DNA of 64,000 nucleotides, taken from the NCBI RefSeq assembly GCF_000745315.1, contig NZ_JQNQ01000001.1:1550001-1614000 (forward strand), written 5' to 3'. How positions within the stretch are numbered: position 1 is the stretch's first letter; every line of letters starts with the position of its first letter. Positions 42,826 to 51,266 of this stretch are shown piece after piece. The notes beneath the pieces were generated by a model. It ran no database searches. It saw nothing but the letters and a program-made list of their open reading frames with translations, and was not told where the DNA came from. Source of the DNA: Salegentibacter sp. Hel_I_6 (GTDB lineage: Bacteria; Bacteroidota; Bacteroidia; Flavobacteriales; Flavobacteriaceae). A program made the position numbers and the translations under genes.

Positions 42826-42899
42826 TCTTTCCCCACTTACGGGGAGATTTTCAAAATAAATAATAGTATTAATTAGATTTCCGTCTTCACGGAAATGAC
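42826..42899 (+). repeat. Two small hairpins in the groES-groEL spacer
   Basis: The first is TCCCC/GGGGA with loop ACTTAC (about 42830-42846). The second is ATTTCCGT (42877-42884), loop CTTC, ACGGAAAT (42889-42896), followed by GACA. The second resembles the short palindromic intergenic repeats (reading like 'gatttccg...cggaaatgac') that recur in flavobacterial genomes. In the transcript they may set relative stability of groES and groEL mRNA. There is no T tract, so they are not terminators. Confidence 0.5.
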
Positions 42900-42914
42900 A
42901 AAACATAATTTACA

Positions 42915-44552
42915 ATGGCAAAAGATATAAAGTTTGACATTAAAGCCCGCGATGGAATAAAGCGTGGTGTAGATGCATTGGCGAACGCTGTAAAAGTAAC
43001 CTTAGGTCCAAAAGGACGTAATGTAGTAATAAGTAAATCTTTTGGTGCACCAACTGTAACTAAAGACGGTGTAACCGTAGCAAAAGAAATTGAGCTGGAA
43101 GATCCTTTAGAAAACATGGGGGCTCAAATGGTTAAGGAAGTTGCTTCTAAAACCAACGACCTTGCAGGAGACGGTACCACTACCGCTACAGTACTTGCCC
43201 AGGCAATCGTAAAAGAAGGCCTTAAAAATGTTGCAGCAGGCGCAAGCCCAATGGACCTTAAAAGAGGTATAGACAAAGCTGTACTGGCTATCACGAAAGA
43301 TTTGGAGAAACAAACCAAAGAAGTTGGTGATTCTTCAGAAAAAATAAAGCAGGTAGCTTCTATTTCAGCAAATAACGATGAGCATATTGGTGATCTTATC
43401 GCCCAGGCTTTCGGTAAAGTTGGAAAAGAAGGAGTAATTACTGTAGAAGAAGCTAAAGGTACCGAAACTCACGTAGAAGTTGTTGAAGGTATGCAGTTTG
43501 ACCGTGGTTATCTTTCTCCATATTTCGTAACGAATTCAGAGAAAATGACTGCAGATCTTGAAGATCCGTACATTTTATTGTTCGACAAAAAGATCTCTTC
43601 TATGAAAGATTTGCTTCCTGTTCTTGAGCCGGTAGCACAATCTGGAAAGCCACTTTTAATTATTGCTGAAGACGTAGACGGCGAAGCCCTTGCTACTTTA
43701 GTGGTAAACAAACTACGTGGTTCTCTTAAGATCGCTGCTGTTAAAGCACCAGGATTTGGAGATCGTAGAAAAGCAATGTTAGAAGATATCGCTATCCTAA
43801 CCGGTGGTACTGTGATTTCTGAAGAAAGAGGATTCTCTTTAGAAAACGCTACTATTGATATGTTAGGTACTGCTGAAAAAGTAGCTATCGATAAAGATAA
43901 TACTACTATCGTAAACGGTGCTGGTGATAACAAGCAAATTGAAGAACGTGTAAACCAGATCAAAGCTCAGATCGAAACCACTACTTCAGATTATGATAAA
44001 GAAAAACTTCAGGAGCGTTTGGCTAAACTAGCCGGCGGTGTTGCCGTACTTTATGTAGGTGCAGCTTCAGAAGTTGAAATGAAAGAGAAAAAAGACCGTG
44101 TAGATGATGCACTTCACGCAACCCGTGCGGCTGTAGAAGAAGGAATCGTTGCCGGTGGTGGTGTGGCTCTTGTAAGAGCTCAAGCCGTTCTTGCTAAGAT
44201 CAAAACTGAAAACGATGACGAAGCAACCGGAGTTCAAATTGTATTTAGAGCAATCGAGTCTCCGCTTAGAACTATCGTAGAAAATGCAGGTGGTGAAGCT
44301 TCAGTAGTAATCAATAAAGTTCTTGAAGGCAAGAAAGAATTTGGTTACGATGCGAAGACTGACACATTTGTAGATATGATGAAAGCCGGAATTATAGATC
44401 CTAAGAAAGTAACAAGAGTTGCGCTTGAAAACGCTGCTTCTGTTGCCGGAATGATCTTAACTACCGAATGTGCTCTTGTGGATATCCCAGAAGACGACAA
44501 AGGTGGTGGAATGCCAGGTGGAATGGGCGGCGGAATGCCCGGAATGATGTAA
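42915..44552 (+). CDS. groEL: Chaperonin GroEL
   Basis: ATP-driven folding chamber. The 545-residue product has the ATP motifs A-G-D-G-T-T-T-A-T-V (86-95) and T-L-G-P-K-G-R-N-V, the substrate-binding apical domain, the signature A-A-V-E-E-G-I-V-A-G-G-G, and the C-terminal G-G-M repeat tail (G-M-P-G-G-M-G-G-G-M-P-G-M-M). Length and motifs are standard. It forms a bicistron with groES and is followed by a terminator. Confidence 0.98.
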   Translation: MAKDIKFDIKARDGIKRGVDALANAVKVTLGPKGRNVVISKSFGAPTVTKDGVTVAKEIELEDPLENMGAQMVKEVASKTNDLAGDGTTTATVLAQAIVKEGLKNVAAGASPMDLKRGIDKAVLAITKDLEKQTKEVGDSSEKIKQVASISANNDEHIGDLIAQAFGKVGKEGVITVEEAKGTETHVEVVEGMQFDRGYLSPYFVTNSEKMTADLEDPYILLFDKKISSMKDLLPVLEPVAQSGKPLLIIAEDVDGEALATLVVNKLRGSLKIAAVKAPGFGDRRKAMLEDIAILTGGTVISEERGFSLENATIDMLGTAEKVAIDKDNTTIVNGAGDNKQIEERVNQIKAQIETTTSDYDKEKLQERLAKLAGGVAVLYVGAASEVEMKEKKDRVDDALHATRAAVEEGIVAGGGVALVRAQAVLAKIKTENDDEATGVQIVFRAIESPLRTIVENAGGEASVVINKVLEGKKEFGYDAKTDTFVDMMKAGIIDPKKVTRVALENAASVAGMILTTECALVDIPEDDKGGGMPGGMGGGMPGMM

Positions 44553-44577
44553 TGGCTCAGCCATAACAATAAATATT

Positions 44578-44609
44578 AAAAACCCGTTTCTTCATTGAGA
44601 CGGGTTTTT
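44578..44609 (+). terminator. Rho-independent terminator after groEL
   Basis: Stem AAAAACCCGTTTC/GAGACGGGTTTTT with loop TTCATT and one G-T pair, then a T-rich run. Confidence 0.9.
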
Positions 44610-44639
44610 CTTTTTTATAAACATTTGTTAAGCTGAATT

Positions 44640-44760
44640 TATTTCAGGCTTTATCCCGAATTCCCTTAGGGATTCTAATATCATCTAAAGTTGTGTTATG
44701 TTATATCTCCGAAATAAATTCGGAGCAGGCTCTGAAACGAGTTCAGTATGATTATGACGT
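44640..44760. repeat. Mosaic of short intergenic inverted repeats
   Basis: Several small palindromes lie side by side: CTGAA-TTTA-TTTCAG-like (about 44633-44650), AATTCCCT/TAGGGATT, TCCGAA-ATAAA-TTCGGA (about 44706-44722) and CTGAA-ACGAG-TTCAG. The last reads 'tctgaaacgagttcagtatga', a type of intergenic repeat common in flavobacteria. Together they look like a decayed cluster of nonautonomous repeats. Confidence 0.45.
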
Positions 44761-44767
44761 ATTGGTT

Positions 44768-45220
44768 CTACGCCCTCATAAAATCAAACCCACCTTTTCT
44801 AAGGTTAATTCCAAATTCCAAATAAGCTTTTAAACAGGCAAGGAAATTTGCCCAACCTTCAGTATTTCCACCAAACCATTGAATGCCCATCTCATCTGCT
44901 TCCATCTTTCCTTCGGTTATTTTTACCAGCGTACTGGTTTTAGAAACTTCTTTAAGGCTAATTTCGACCAAAAGGTTTTTATCTTTTGCACCTTCCCATT
45001 CAAAAGAAATCAATTTATTGGGAACTAATTTGCGTACATTCACCGGCACATATTCTTCAAATTCCAGAAATTTCCAGCTAATAGACTTCCTCTCTTCCAT
45101 CATTCCAGAGCTTTCCGCGATAAAATAATGCTTCATTTTTTCAGGATCTATAATCGCTTCAAAAACCTCAGCTTTTGGTTTTGCGATTTGTAAAGCGGTT
45201 TTAATTTCCAGCATTTTCAT
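44768..45220 (-). CDS. SRPBCC/AHSA1-family protein
   Basis: The 150-residue product belongs to the START/Bet v1-like superfamily of AHSA1 type: it opens with I-A-K-P-K-A-E-V-F-E-A-I-I-D-P-E-K (about 13-29), has W-K-F-L-E-F-E near 49-55, and ends with the T-E-G-W-A-N-F-L-A-C-L-K-A-Y-L-E helix (about 120-135). Such proteins bind hydrophobic ligands or act as stress-linked cofactors, and many have no assigned function. A second ATG two codons in (45214) is possible. It is a single gene on the minus strand, with no clear operon partner and repeat-rich DNA downstream. Confidence 0.85.
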   Translation of the reverse strand: MKMLEIKTALQIAKPKAEVFEAIIDPEKMKHYFIAESSGMMEERKSISWKFLEFEEYVPVNVRKLVPNKLISFEWEGAKDKNLLVEISLKEVSKTSTLVKITEGKMEADEMGIQWFGGNTEGWANFLACLKAYLEFGINLRKGGFDFMRA

Positions 45221-45461
45221 AGGTTGAAATTTACTAAAATAGGGGAGATTTCAAACAAACTCTCAAGGATTCAGAAACCTGAGATTAGAGCGACAACATA
45301 AGAATTATTCACAATTTAATTTTAATTCAATTTCTTCGAAATAAATTACACGAATTCAAAGTTAAACCAAGATCAATAAAAATAAATTTTCTCATATTTA
45401 TGTCTAAATAATTCTACCAATTCTACTTAAGGGAAATTGACTTAATACTAATTACAACTCT

Positions 45462-45956
45462 TTATATCTCTAGAATAACCAAAAAATTAAGCTCTGATGA
45501 TACTTCACTTATTTCTAAAGTTTCTTTCTTATAGCTAGCAACAACCGGGGTATAATAAGTTGCTCCACAAATCTTTCTTGATTGGTCTGTTTCAAGTTGA
45601 ACATTAATAATTTCCTCTATATCATCTAAATAAATAGTGTATTCGTATTTTGACCTATGTGGCACCGTTAACATAAGCGAGTTATCCAGCACTCTAATTT
45701 CAGCATCAGGGTTTGCAAATTCATTTCCTGGAATAAATTGAAAATTAATAAGTTCTTCTGAATGATCAGCTTCTACCCTGATATTATTTGGATCAATAGT
45801 CCCATTTTCAAAGAGATTAGCACCTGAGTCATCAACTATCCTGAGATGCAAGGAAGGTACTGCCATATCTAAAATACAGTCGTCTCCTTCATCGTCGTTG
45901 TTGGAACAACCGGAAAGTAAGAGACCAATTAAAATAAGCGTAATAATTTTTTTCAT
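45462..45956 (-). CDS. Hypothetical lipoprotein
   Basis: A 164-residue predicted lipoprotein: signal K-K-I-I-T-L-I-L-I-G-L-L-L-S-G-C with Cys at 17, then a Ser/Asn/Asp-rich spacer (S-N-N-D-D-E-G-D-D) typical of surface-exported Bacteroidota lipoproteins. The mature part is beta-rich with P-S-L-H-L-R-I-V-D-D-S-G-A-N-L near 34-48, and three or more Cys including C27 and C129. I do not recognise the family. It lies downstream of nothing coherent and 197 bases from the TonB-receptor-like gene, so no context-based role is offered. Confidence 0.75.
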   Translation of the reverse strand: MKKIITLILIGLLLSGCSNNDDEGDDCILDMAVPSLHLRIVDDSGANLFENGTIDPNNIRVEADHSEELINFQFIPGNEFANPDAEIRVLDNSLMLTVPHRSKYEYTIYLDDIEEIINVQLETDQSRKICGATYYTPVVASYKKETLEISEVSSELNFLVILEI

Positions 45957-46153
45957 AATTCAGTATTTATAAAAAATTAATATTATTCGTTCTATTTATT
46001 AGATCCAATTCTTCCCATTTGGTTGCGTCAAATGGCATTTAAATTATAACAGTTATTTTGTGGTAATTAAAAACTAAACCATAAACTCACGAAATACAAA
46101 ACTTATAATTCACTCAGGCTTAGATTTTGAAATATATTTAGATGGATGCCTAG

Positions 46154-48799
46154 TTAGAGACTAAATTTTAACGTTGCTAAAACCTGCGAAGGCCTCAATT
46201 GATAGCTGCTCTGCACATAATAATATTGATTGTTATATGCATTTATAAAAGTCTCCGTATTCAAAATATTTCGCCAGCTTAAATTCAAGTCCATTTTGGG
46301 CTTTTTAAAAGTAAACTGATAGCCCAGGTTTACAAAATAATTATCCCCATTTTCAGAAAGTGAATTCCCATAATATTCTCCACTCAAACTCAAATATTGA
46401 TTATCCTTAGGATAAAAATAAAGATCCATAATATGCTGATGGGTTTCTATTTTTTGAAAATTGTTCCCTTCAAAACCCGAAGTATAAGTAGAGAAATTAC
46501 CTGAATAATTCGCAATTAGCCAACTCCAAATATCGGCTTCCAAACTTCCTCGTAGATTCAAATTTTGTGTATTCACCTCAGCCAGCGTATTATTTAAAAA
46601 CTGTTGCCGATTTGATAAATTATATGAAGCATTTAGTTTAAGTGTTGTTTTTAGTTTCCTAAAGTACTTACTTCCGCCGGCTTTGAAACTATGATTATCA
46701 AAACTATTATTACGAGCTACAGCTTCTAAAATTGTTGTTCCATTTTCACCAATATTAGAACTGTACAATAGGTTATTTTCAGAATAATTATACGAGTAAG
46801 ACGCATTTAAAAATAATTGATTTAACGGATTTCGATAGCGTAGGCCTCCGCTATAATTTTGTGTTTGTTCTTCGGAAATTGGTGCATTGTAACGATTTAA
46901 ATTCCGGTAGCCATTCAGTAAAAATCCGTAATATAATTGCTGAATTTCACCAAAATTATAACTCAATCCTGCTGAAGCATTTGCTTCCCAAAATGCTGAA
47001 ATTTTCTTTCTTACATAAAAATTAGGTTCAAAAACCAAACGATCCAGATTTCTGCTATCCTTAAAATTATCATCTTCAAGGTGAAAGCTTTTAAATTCAA
47101 GCGGTGTACTTAAACGCAAATTCCAGGTTTCATCCTTACTTTCAAACCTGAAAGCGTTTTTAAAATACACCGAAGATTGTACAAATTCGGTTCGGTTTTT
47201 AAAATTCACATCCAAAACTTCATCGATCTCATTAAGAAAAACATCGCTATCTAACTGCTGATGTTGAAATGAAAAGCCAAATTTTGGGGAGATAGTGAAT
47301 TTTCCCAGTGCTTTTGTGAATCCGGCAGAATTATCGGTATAAATTTTTATGGCTGATACCAATTGCTGAATTTCATTATAAGGATCTCCATCATTGAAAA
47401 TAGCTTCAAATTGTCCCGGCTGAACCATGAGATCCTGATTATTTTCCGTAAATCCTGTATTCGAATTAAAAGTGAATAATTGTTTACCCACGGTCCTAAG
47501 CAAACTTAGATCGTTTTTAATTCCGAAGAAAGGATTATCCAGCTGCTGCTTTATTTTTGTATCGGGACGATCTAGAACACCTCGTGCAGCATTCCAAAAT
47601 CCGTTAAATTCCAATTGATTTTTCAGGTAATTTTTATCGGCATTATTTTCCAGGGTTAGTTTCCCCTGAAGTGTACTCACATAAATATCGTTGTTGGTAT
47701 TCTCGATCACATCTATCGTATCTGTAGGGGTAAAATAGCGGGTTTGCGTACTCCCATCCTGTTGCTGGTAATCATTAAGATAAGAGATATTCAGTTTTAG
47801 ATCTATATTCTCTTTGATACGCTGTAAAATATTTGCAGAACCCAAATGCACATTATTATCCAACCAACGCTCCTGAGAAAAAGGGGGCTCTGATATGTTC
47901 TGAATCGAAAGCCAATCGGTTTTATCGATCGTAAACTGATTGCCCGAAAAATTGATCGAAAAATCACGAATCTCCCGGGAAACATCACTACCGGTATTAT
48001 TACTTTGATAAGTAACGATCGCCTGTTGTTTTTTAGTAAAAATCATGGGCGTTACCTTTGTTTGCCACAGCAGAGGCGCTGCACCAATCCCGGCGGTGGC
48101 CGTTCCGCTATACGTAACATCTTTTTTAAGCTTGATATTTATTGAAGCGCGCTCTGAAAACTCCAAACTATCCAAAACTTTTACTGGCTGATGATTTTCC
48201 AGGATCTCGACTTTAGAAACCGCCTCGACAGAAAGGTTATCATTCGCAAGATTATAACGCCCTTCTAACAGATCTAAACCTTCGATATAATATTTCTGGA
48301 TAGGCTCATCTCTATAAAAAATCTGTCCGTTTGGTCGAATATCGATACCCGGTAATTTTTTTAGAACATCGGCAATCACACGGTCGTTTTTACCTTTAAA
48401 GGCTGCTACCGAAAAACTAAGCGTATCGCTACGTTGCCGCAAAATTTCAGATTTTACGAGCACCTCTTTTAAAGATTCTGAAGAAGGCGAAAGCTTAACG
48501 TCCAGTCTCTGTGCTTTATTCTGAATCGTTTTTTTAAACGTACCAAAACCTATGTAGGAAACTTTTAAAAACAGGGAATCACTCTCATTTTTGACAGCTA
48601 TTTTAAATTTTCCATTCGAATCTGAAATACCATAAGCTAATATCGGAGAAACAGAATCTTTACTAACCATCACCGTTGCCCCACTCAGTTTTTCATCCTG
48701 ATCGTCAAGAACCTGTCCCGAGATTTCTTTTTGAGAATAACCTACAGAAATGATAAATATCGATATGAGGAATAGGAAAATCTGTCTAAAATGATCCAA
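46154..48799 (-). CDS. TonB-dependent-receptor-like outer-membrane barrel with carboxypeptidase-like domain
   Basis: The 881-residue protein has a signal peptide (hydrophobic run ending G-Y-S-Q near 22) and a CarboxypepD_reg-like domain (about 25-110, with E-I-S-G-Q-V-L-D-D-Q). A plug-like region follows (about 120-230: V-I-A-D-V-L-K-K-L-P-G-I-D-I, E-A-V-S-K-V-E-I-L-E-N-H), then a long beta-barrel ending in aromatic-terminated strands (T-L-K-F-S-L). No TonB box is evident. This is the Bacteroidota type that often sits next to GLPGLI genes and not next to a SusD. The start is TTG (48799). It lies 31 bases downstream of four GLPGLI genes, and so probably shares their transcript. Its transported ligand or partner is unknown. 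Confidence 0.85.
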   Translation of the reverse strand: MDHFRQIFLFLISIFIISVGYSQKEISGQVLDDQDEKLSGATVMVSKDSVSPILAYGISDSNGKFKIAVKNESDSLFLKVSYIGFGTFKKTIQNKAQRLDVKLSPSSESLKEVLVKSEILRQRSDTLSFSVAAFKGKNDRVIADVLKKLPGIDIRPNGQIFYRDEPIQKYYIEGLDLLEGRYNLANDNLSVEAVSKVEILENHQPVKVLDSLEFSERASINIKLKKDVTYSGTATAGIGAAPLLWQTKVTPMIFTKKQQAIVTYQSNNTGSDVSREIRDFSINFSGNQFTIDKTDWLSIQNISEPPFSQERWLDNNVHLGSANILQRIKENIDLKLNISYLNDYQQQDGSTQTRYFTPTDTIDVIENTNNDIYVSTLQGKLTLENNADKNYLKNQLEFNGFWNAARGVLDRPDTKIKQQLDNPFFGIKNDLSLLRTVGKQLFTFNSNTGFTENNQDLMVQPGQFEAIFNDGDPYNEIQQLVSAIKIYTDNSAGFTKALGKFTISPKFGFSFQHQQLDSDVFLNEIDEVLDVNFKNRTEFVQSSVYFKNAFRFESKDETWNLRLSTPLEFKSFHLEDDNFKDSRNLDRLVFEPNFYVRKKISAFWEANASAGLSYNFGEIQQLYYGFLLNGYRNLNRYNAPISEEQTQNYSGGLRYRNPLNQLFLNASYSYNYSENNLLYSSNIGENGTTILEAVARNNSFDNHSFKAGGSKYFRKLKTTLKLNASYNLSNRQQFLNNTLAEVNTQNLNLRGSLEADIWSWLIANYSGNFSTYTSGFEGNNFQKIETHQHIMDLYFYPKDNQYLSLSGEYYGNSLSENGDNYFVNLGYQFTFKKPKMDLNLSWRNILNTETFINAYNNQYYYVQSSYQLRPSQVLATLKFSL

Positions 48800-48830
48800 T
48801 TGATTATTTTTTTTGATTGATGATGATTTA

Positions 48831-49631
48831 TTATGGATGAAGCTCGATTGGATTATTTCGTTTTTTATATTTTTCGCTTAGTTCTTTTCTTGTTTTAGTT
48901 TCATCTTCTTCGCTCCAACCGAATTTTACGCCTGCCTTTTGCATGGTACCAATAGGATCACGATCATAATCGTCCCGAACCTGATCAAGTTCTTGCTGAG
49001 AAACAGTTTTATAATTATCCAAATTCAATAGTTTATCTACCGGATTTGCTAATTCCTGAAATGCCGTTAAGCTAAAATGATAATGATTTTTTAGGTCTGA
49101 AATCTCTAAAATGAGTCCCGGCAACCCACTAAACTTATAAGGTCCATCAGAGAATGGTAATTCTGACGCAAACCAGGCGACATAATTTCTACCGGCAAAA
49201 GTACCTGTGGCTTTCTGAACGCTAAAGCCTAAAATTTCTTTATTCTCTGGCTGAATTTCCCAATCAATCTTTTTTAGATCCTGTTTATATTTTAATTCAT
49301 ATTGAAAAACCTTTTCGGCTAAAATAAGTTCGTTTTCCTGATAATTTTTAAAGATCTTGTATTTAAAATCGGTCATTTGATTATACTCATCCATCCTCGT
49401 GCTTACAGGATTTGTCATATTTTCTAAAGAATCTTTAACTGCTTTACCCAGGCTGGAATATCGTGATTGCTCCTCACTTAAATAAAGTACACCGGTTTCA
49501 GATTTTATGGAATTTTCATCTGTCGAATCCTCCTGGAATTCGAGTTGATACGTAGCTTTATAGGAATACTGATTCTGTGCCTGCAAATTCCCTAAACTAA
49601 GGAAAAGCATAGCGATTATAAGACTTCTCAT
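48831..49631 (-). CDS. GLPGLI-family protein (copy 4, last in array)
   Basis: The 266-residue exported protein has a signal peptide (ending L-Q-A-Q near 20) and the GLPGLI core Y-K-F-S-G-L-P-G-L-I-L-E-I-S-D (about 162-176), preceded by F-A-G-R-N-Y-V-A-W-F-A-S-E-L-P. The C-terminus ends N-N-P-I-E-L-H-P, a tail shared by the whole array. Its ATG overlaps the stop of copy 3 as ATGA, so translation is coupled. The family has no known biochemical function; members are predicted periplasmic or outer-membrane-associated proteins specific to Bacteroidota. Confidence 0.85.
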   Translation of the reverse strand: MRSLIIAMLFLSLGNLQAQNQYSYKATYQLEFQEDSTDENSIKSETGVLYLSEEQSRYSSLGKAVKDSLENMTNPVSTRMDEYNQMTDFKYKIFKNYQENELILAEKVFQYELKYKQDLKKIDWEIQPENKEILGFSVQKATGTFAGRNYVAWFASELPFSDGPYKFSGLPGLILEISDLKNHYHFSLTAFQELANPVDKLLNLDNYKTVSQQELDQVRDDYDRDPIGTMQKAGVKFGWSEEDETKTRKELSEKYKKRNNPIELHP

Positions 49632-50428
49632 TTTTGTAGTTCTATTTGGTTATTCATTTTCGCAAATCTTTCTTTAAAGCTTTCAGCATATTTTTTCTTG
49701 TTTTCTTCAGAGATAATTACATTAGGGGGAGTGGGCGCATACCCCATAGGATCTTCCATATATCGTTTCCAAACTTTATATAATTCAGTTTTATTGGTTT
49801 CAGCGTATTGGTTAAGATTGATCTTGTATTTAAGTTTTGGACTGAGTTTTTCCAGACCGAAAAATTCAAATACATAATGCTGCTGGGTATCTTCAAGCTC
49901 CAATATTAAACCCGGCAAACCACTAAACTTATAAGGCCCATCTGAAATAGGAACTTCGGAAGTAAACCAGGCTACATAATCTCTTCCGGCAAAAGAAGTT
50001 TTAGCTTTTTGAACCTCAAAATCTTTAATTTTCTTCTTCTCCGGTAGAATTTCCCATTCAAATTGATTCATTTTCTGGATATAGTAAAATTGATCACGTG
50101 AAATAGTCCTCGTGAAAAACAGCTTATTTTCACTCCTATCCTTCAAAATGGCATATTGAAAATCTGTAACCGCTTCCCGGGAAGTATGTGCGGTATTCCC
50201 TTTTCTAACAATAGGATTGGCCAGAGTTTTTGCCCGACTGGAAAATTTAGAAAGTTCATCTCCAGCAAATAAGATCATATATTCAGATTTGGATTCATCG
50301 AGATTGGTGGAATCCAATTTGTAGGTGAGTTTATAGGTGACTTTATATTCGAATTTATCAGCTAGCTTTTGGGCGCTACAAATTGCGGAAAATAATATAA
50401 GAAAGAAGGTAAAATAAGTGTGTTTCAT
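49628..50428 (-). CDS. GLPGLI-family protein (copy 3)
   Basis: A 266-residue paralog with signal peptide (ending I-C-S-A-Q), Y-K-V-T-Y-K-L-T-Y-K-L-D-S-T-N near 28-42, F-A-G-R-D-Y-V-A-W-F-T-S-E-V-P, the core G-P-Y-K-F-S-G-L-P-G-L-I-L-E-L, and the terminus M-N-N-Q-I-E-L-Q-K. It is the most divergent of the four: the central region has a Pro-rich P-T-P-P-N-V-I-I near 238-245. The stop overlaps the start of copy 4 (ATGA), and copy 2 ends 10 bases before its start. Confidence 0.85.
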   Translation of the reverse strand: MKHTYFTFFLILFSAICSAQKLADKFEYKVTYKLTYKLDSTNLDESKSEYMILFAGDELSKFSSRAKTLANPIVRKGNTAHTSREAVTDFQYAILKDRSENKLFFTRTISRDQFYYIQKMNQFEWEILPEKKKIKDFEVQKAKTSFAGRDYVAWFTSEVPISDGPYKFSGLPGLILELEDTQQHYVFEFFGLEKLSPKLKYKINLNQYAETNKTELYKVWKRYMEDPMGYAPTPPNVIISEENKKKYAESFKERFAKMNNQIELQK

Positions 50429-50438
50429 TGATTTAAAT

Positions 50439-51254
50439 TTATTCCAACTCTATGGGATTATTTCGGCTTTTATAGTTTTCTTTTAATTCTTTTTTGGCTT
50501 CTTTCTCACTTTCTTTAGACCAGCCAATTTTAACACCGGCTTTTATTAATGCTCCCAAAAGATCACGATCATGATTATCTTTAACGGATAGAAAATCTTT
50601 CTTGGAAACAAGGGTAAATCGATTCTTCTCAATACTCACTGCAACAGGTTTTTTTAATTCGTGAAATCCTGTCATTTTAAAATGATAATAATTTTGGGTA
50701 TCAGAAATTTCAATGATCAAACCCGGCAAACCGCTAAATTTATAAGGCCCATCAGAAATTGGAATTTCAGAAGTAAACCAGGCAACATATTCCCTCCCCG
50801 CAAAATTAGTAGTTGCTTTTTGTACCTTATAGCCAGAGACGTTTTTTGCTTCAGAATGAATTTCCCATTCCTGAAGTGGGAGTTTTTCGTTATACTTAAA
50901 GCTATCTTTAAAAATCCGTTCAAAAAATAGAATTTCTCCTTCAGTAAAATTTTTAAATATTTTATACTTGAACTTTGTTTGCGGTCGAGCCATAAACCTA
51001 CCGGTCTTTTCAAAATTCTTTTTTCTAATCTTGTTGATAGAATCATGCTTCAAAAAATTTTCACTGGTAAACCTGGAGATATTATCCCCCATATAAAGTA
51101 CCATGGTTTCATTTTGAATAGATTCAGCATCGGTTGAATCTATTTGCCATGTTAACTCATAAGTAGCTTTGTATTTAAACTTTTCGTTTAATTCCTGTGC
51201 TTTACAAATTGGAAAAGCCAGAATAAACAAAAGAGAAAAGTAAACATATTTCAT
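50439..51254 (-). CDS. GLPGLI-family protein (copy 2)
   Basis: A 271-residue paralog with signal peptide (ending I-C-K-A-Q), Y-K-A-T-Y-E-L-T-W-Q-I-D-S-T-D, the F-A-G-R-E-Y-V-A-W-F-T-S-E-I-P block, the Y-K-F-S-G-L-P-G-L-I-I-E-I-S-D core and the N-N-P-I-E-L-E terminus. It shares with copy 4 a late segment of the form D-R-D-x-x-G-x-x-x-K-A-G-V-K-x-G-W-S, missing from copies 1 and 3, so copies 2 and 4 seem to be the closest pair. It follows copy 1 by 12 bases. Confidence 0.85.
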   Translation of the reverse strand: MKYVYFSLLFILAFPICKAQELNEKFKYKATYELTWQIDSTDAESIQNETMVLYMGDNISRFTSENFLKHDSINKIRKKNFEKTGRFMARPQTKFKYKIFKNFTEGEILFFERIFKDSFKYNEKLPLQEWEIHSEAKNVSGYKVQKATTNFAGREYVAWFTSEIPISDGPYKFSGLPGLIIEISDTQNYYHFKMTGFHELKKPVAVSIEKNRFTLVSKKDFLSVKDNHDRDLLGALIKAGVKIGWSKESEKEAKKELKENYKSRNNPIELE

Positions 51255-51266
51255 AAGATAGGGGTT

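Noticed and set aside
43508..43963. Minus-strand 151-codon frame inside groEL
   Set aside because: It is antisense to highly conserved groEL codons.
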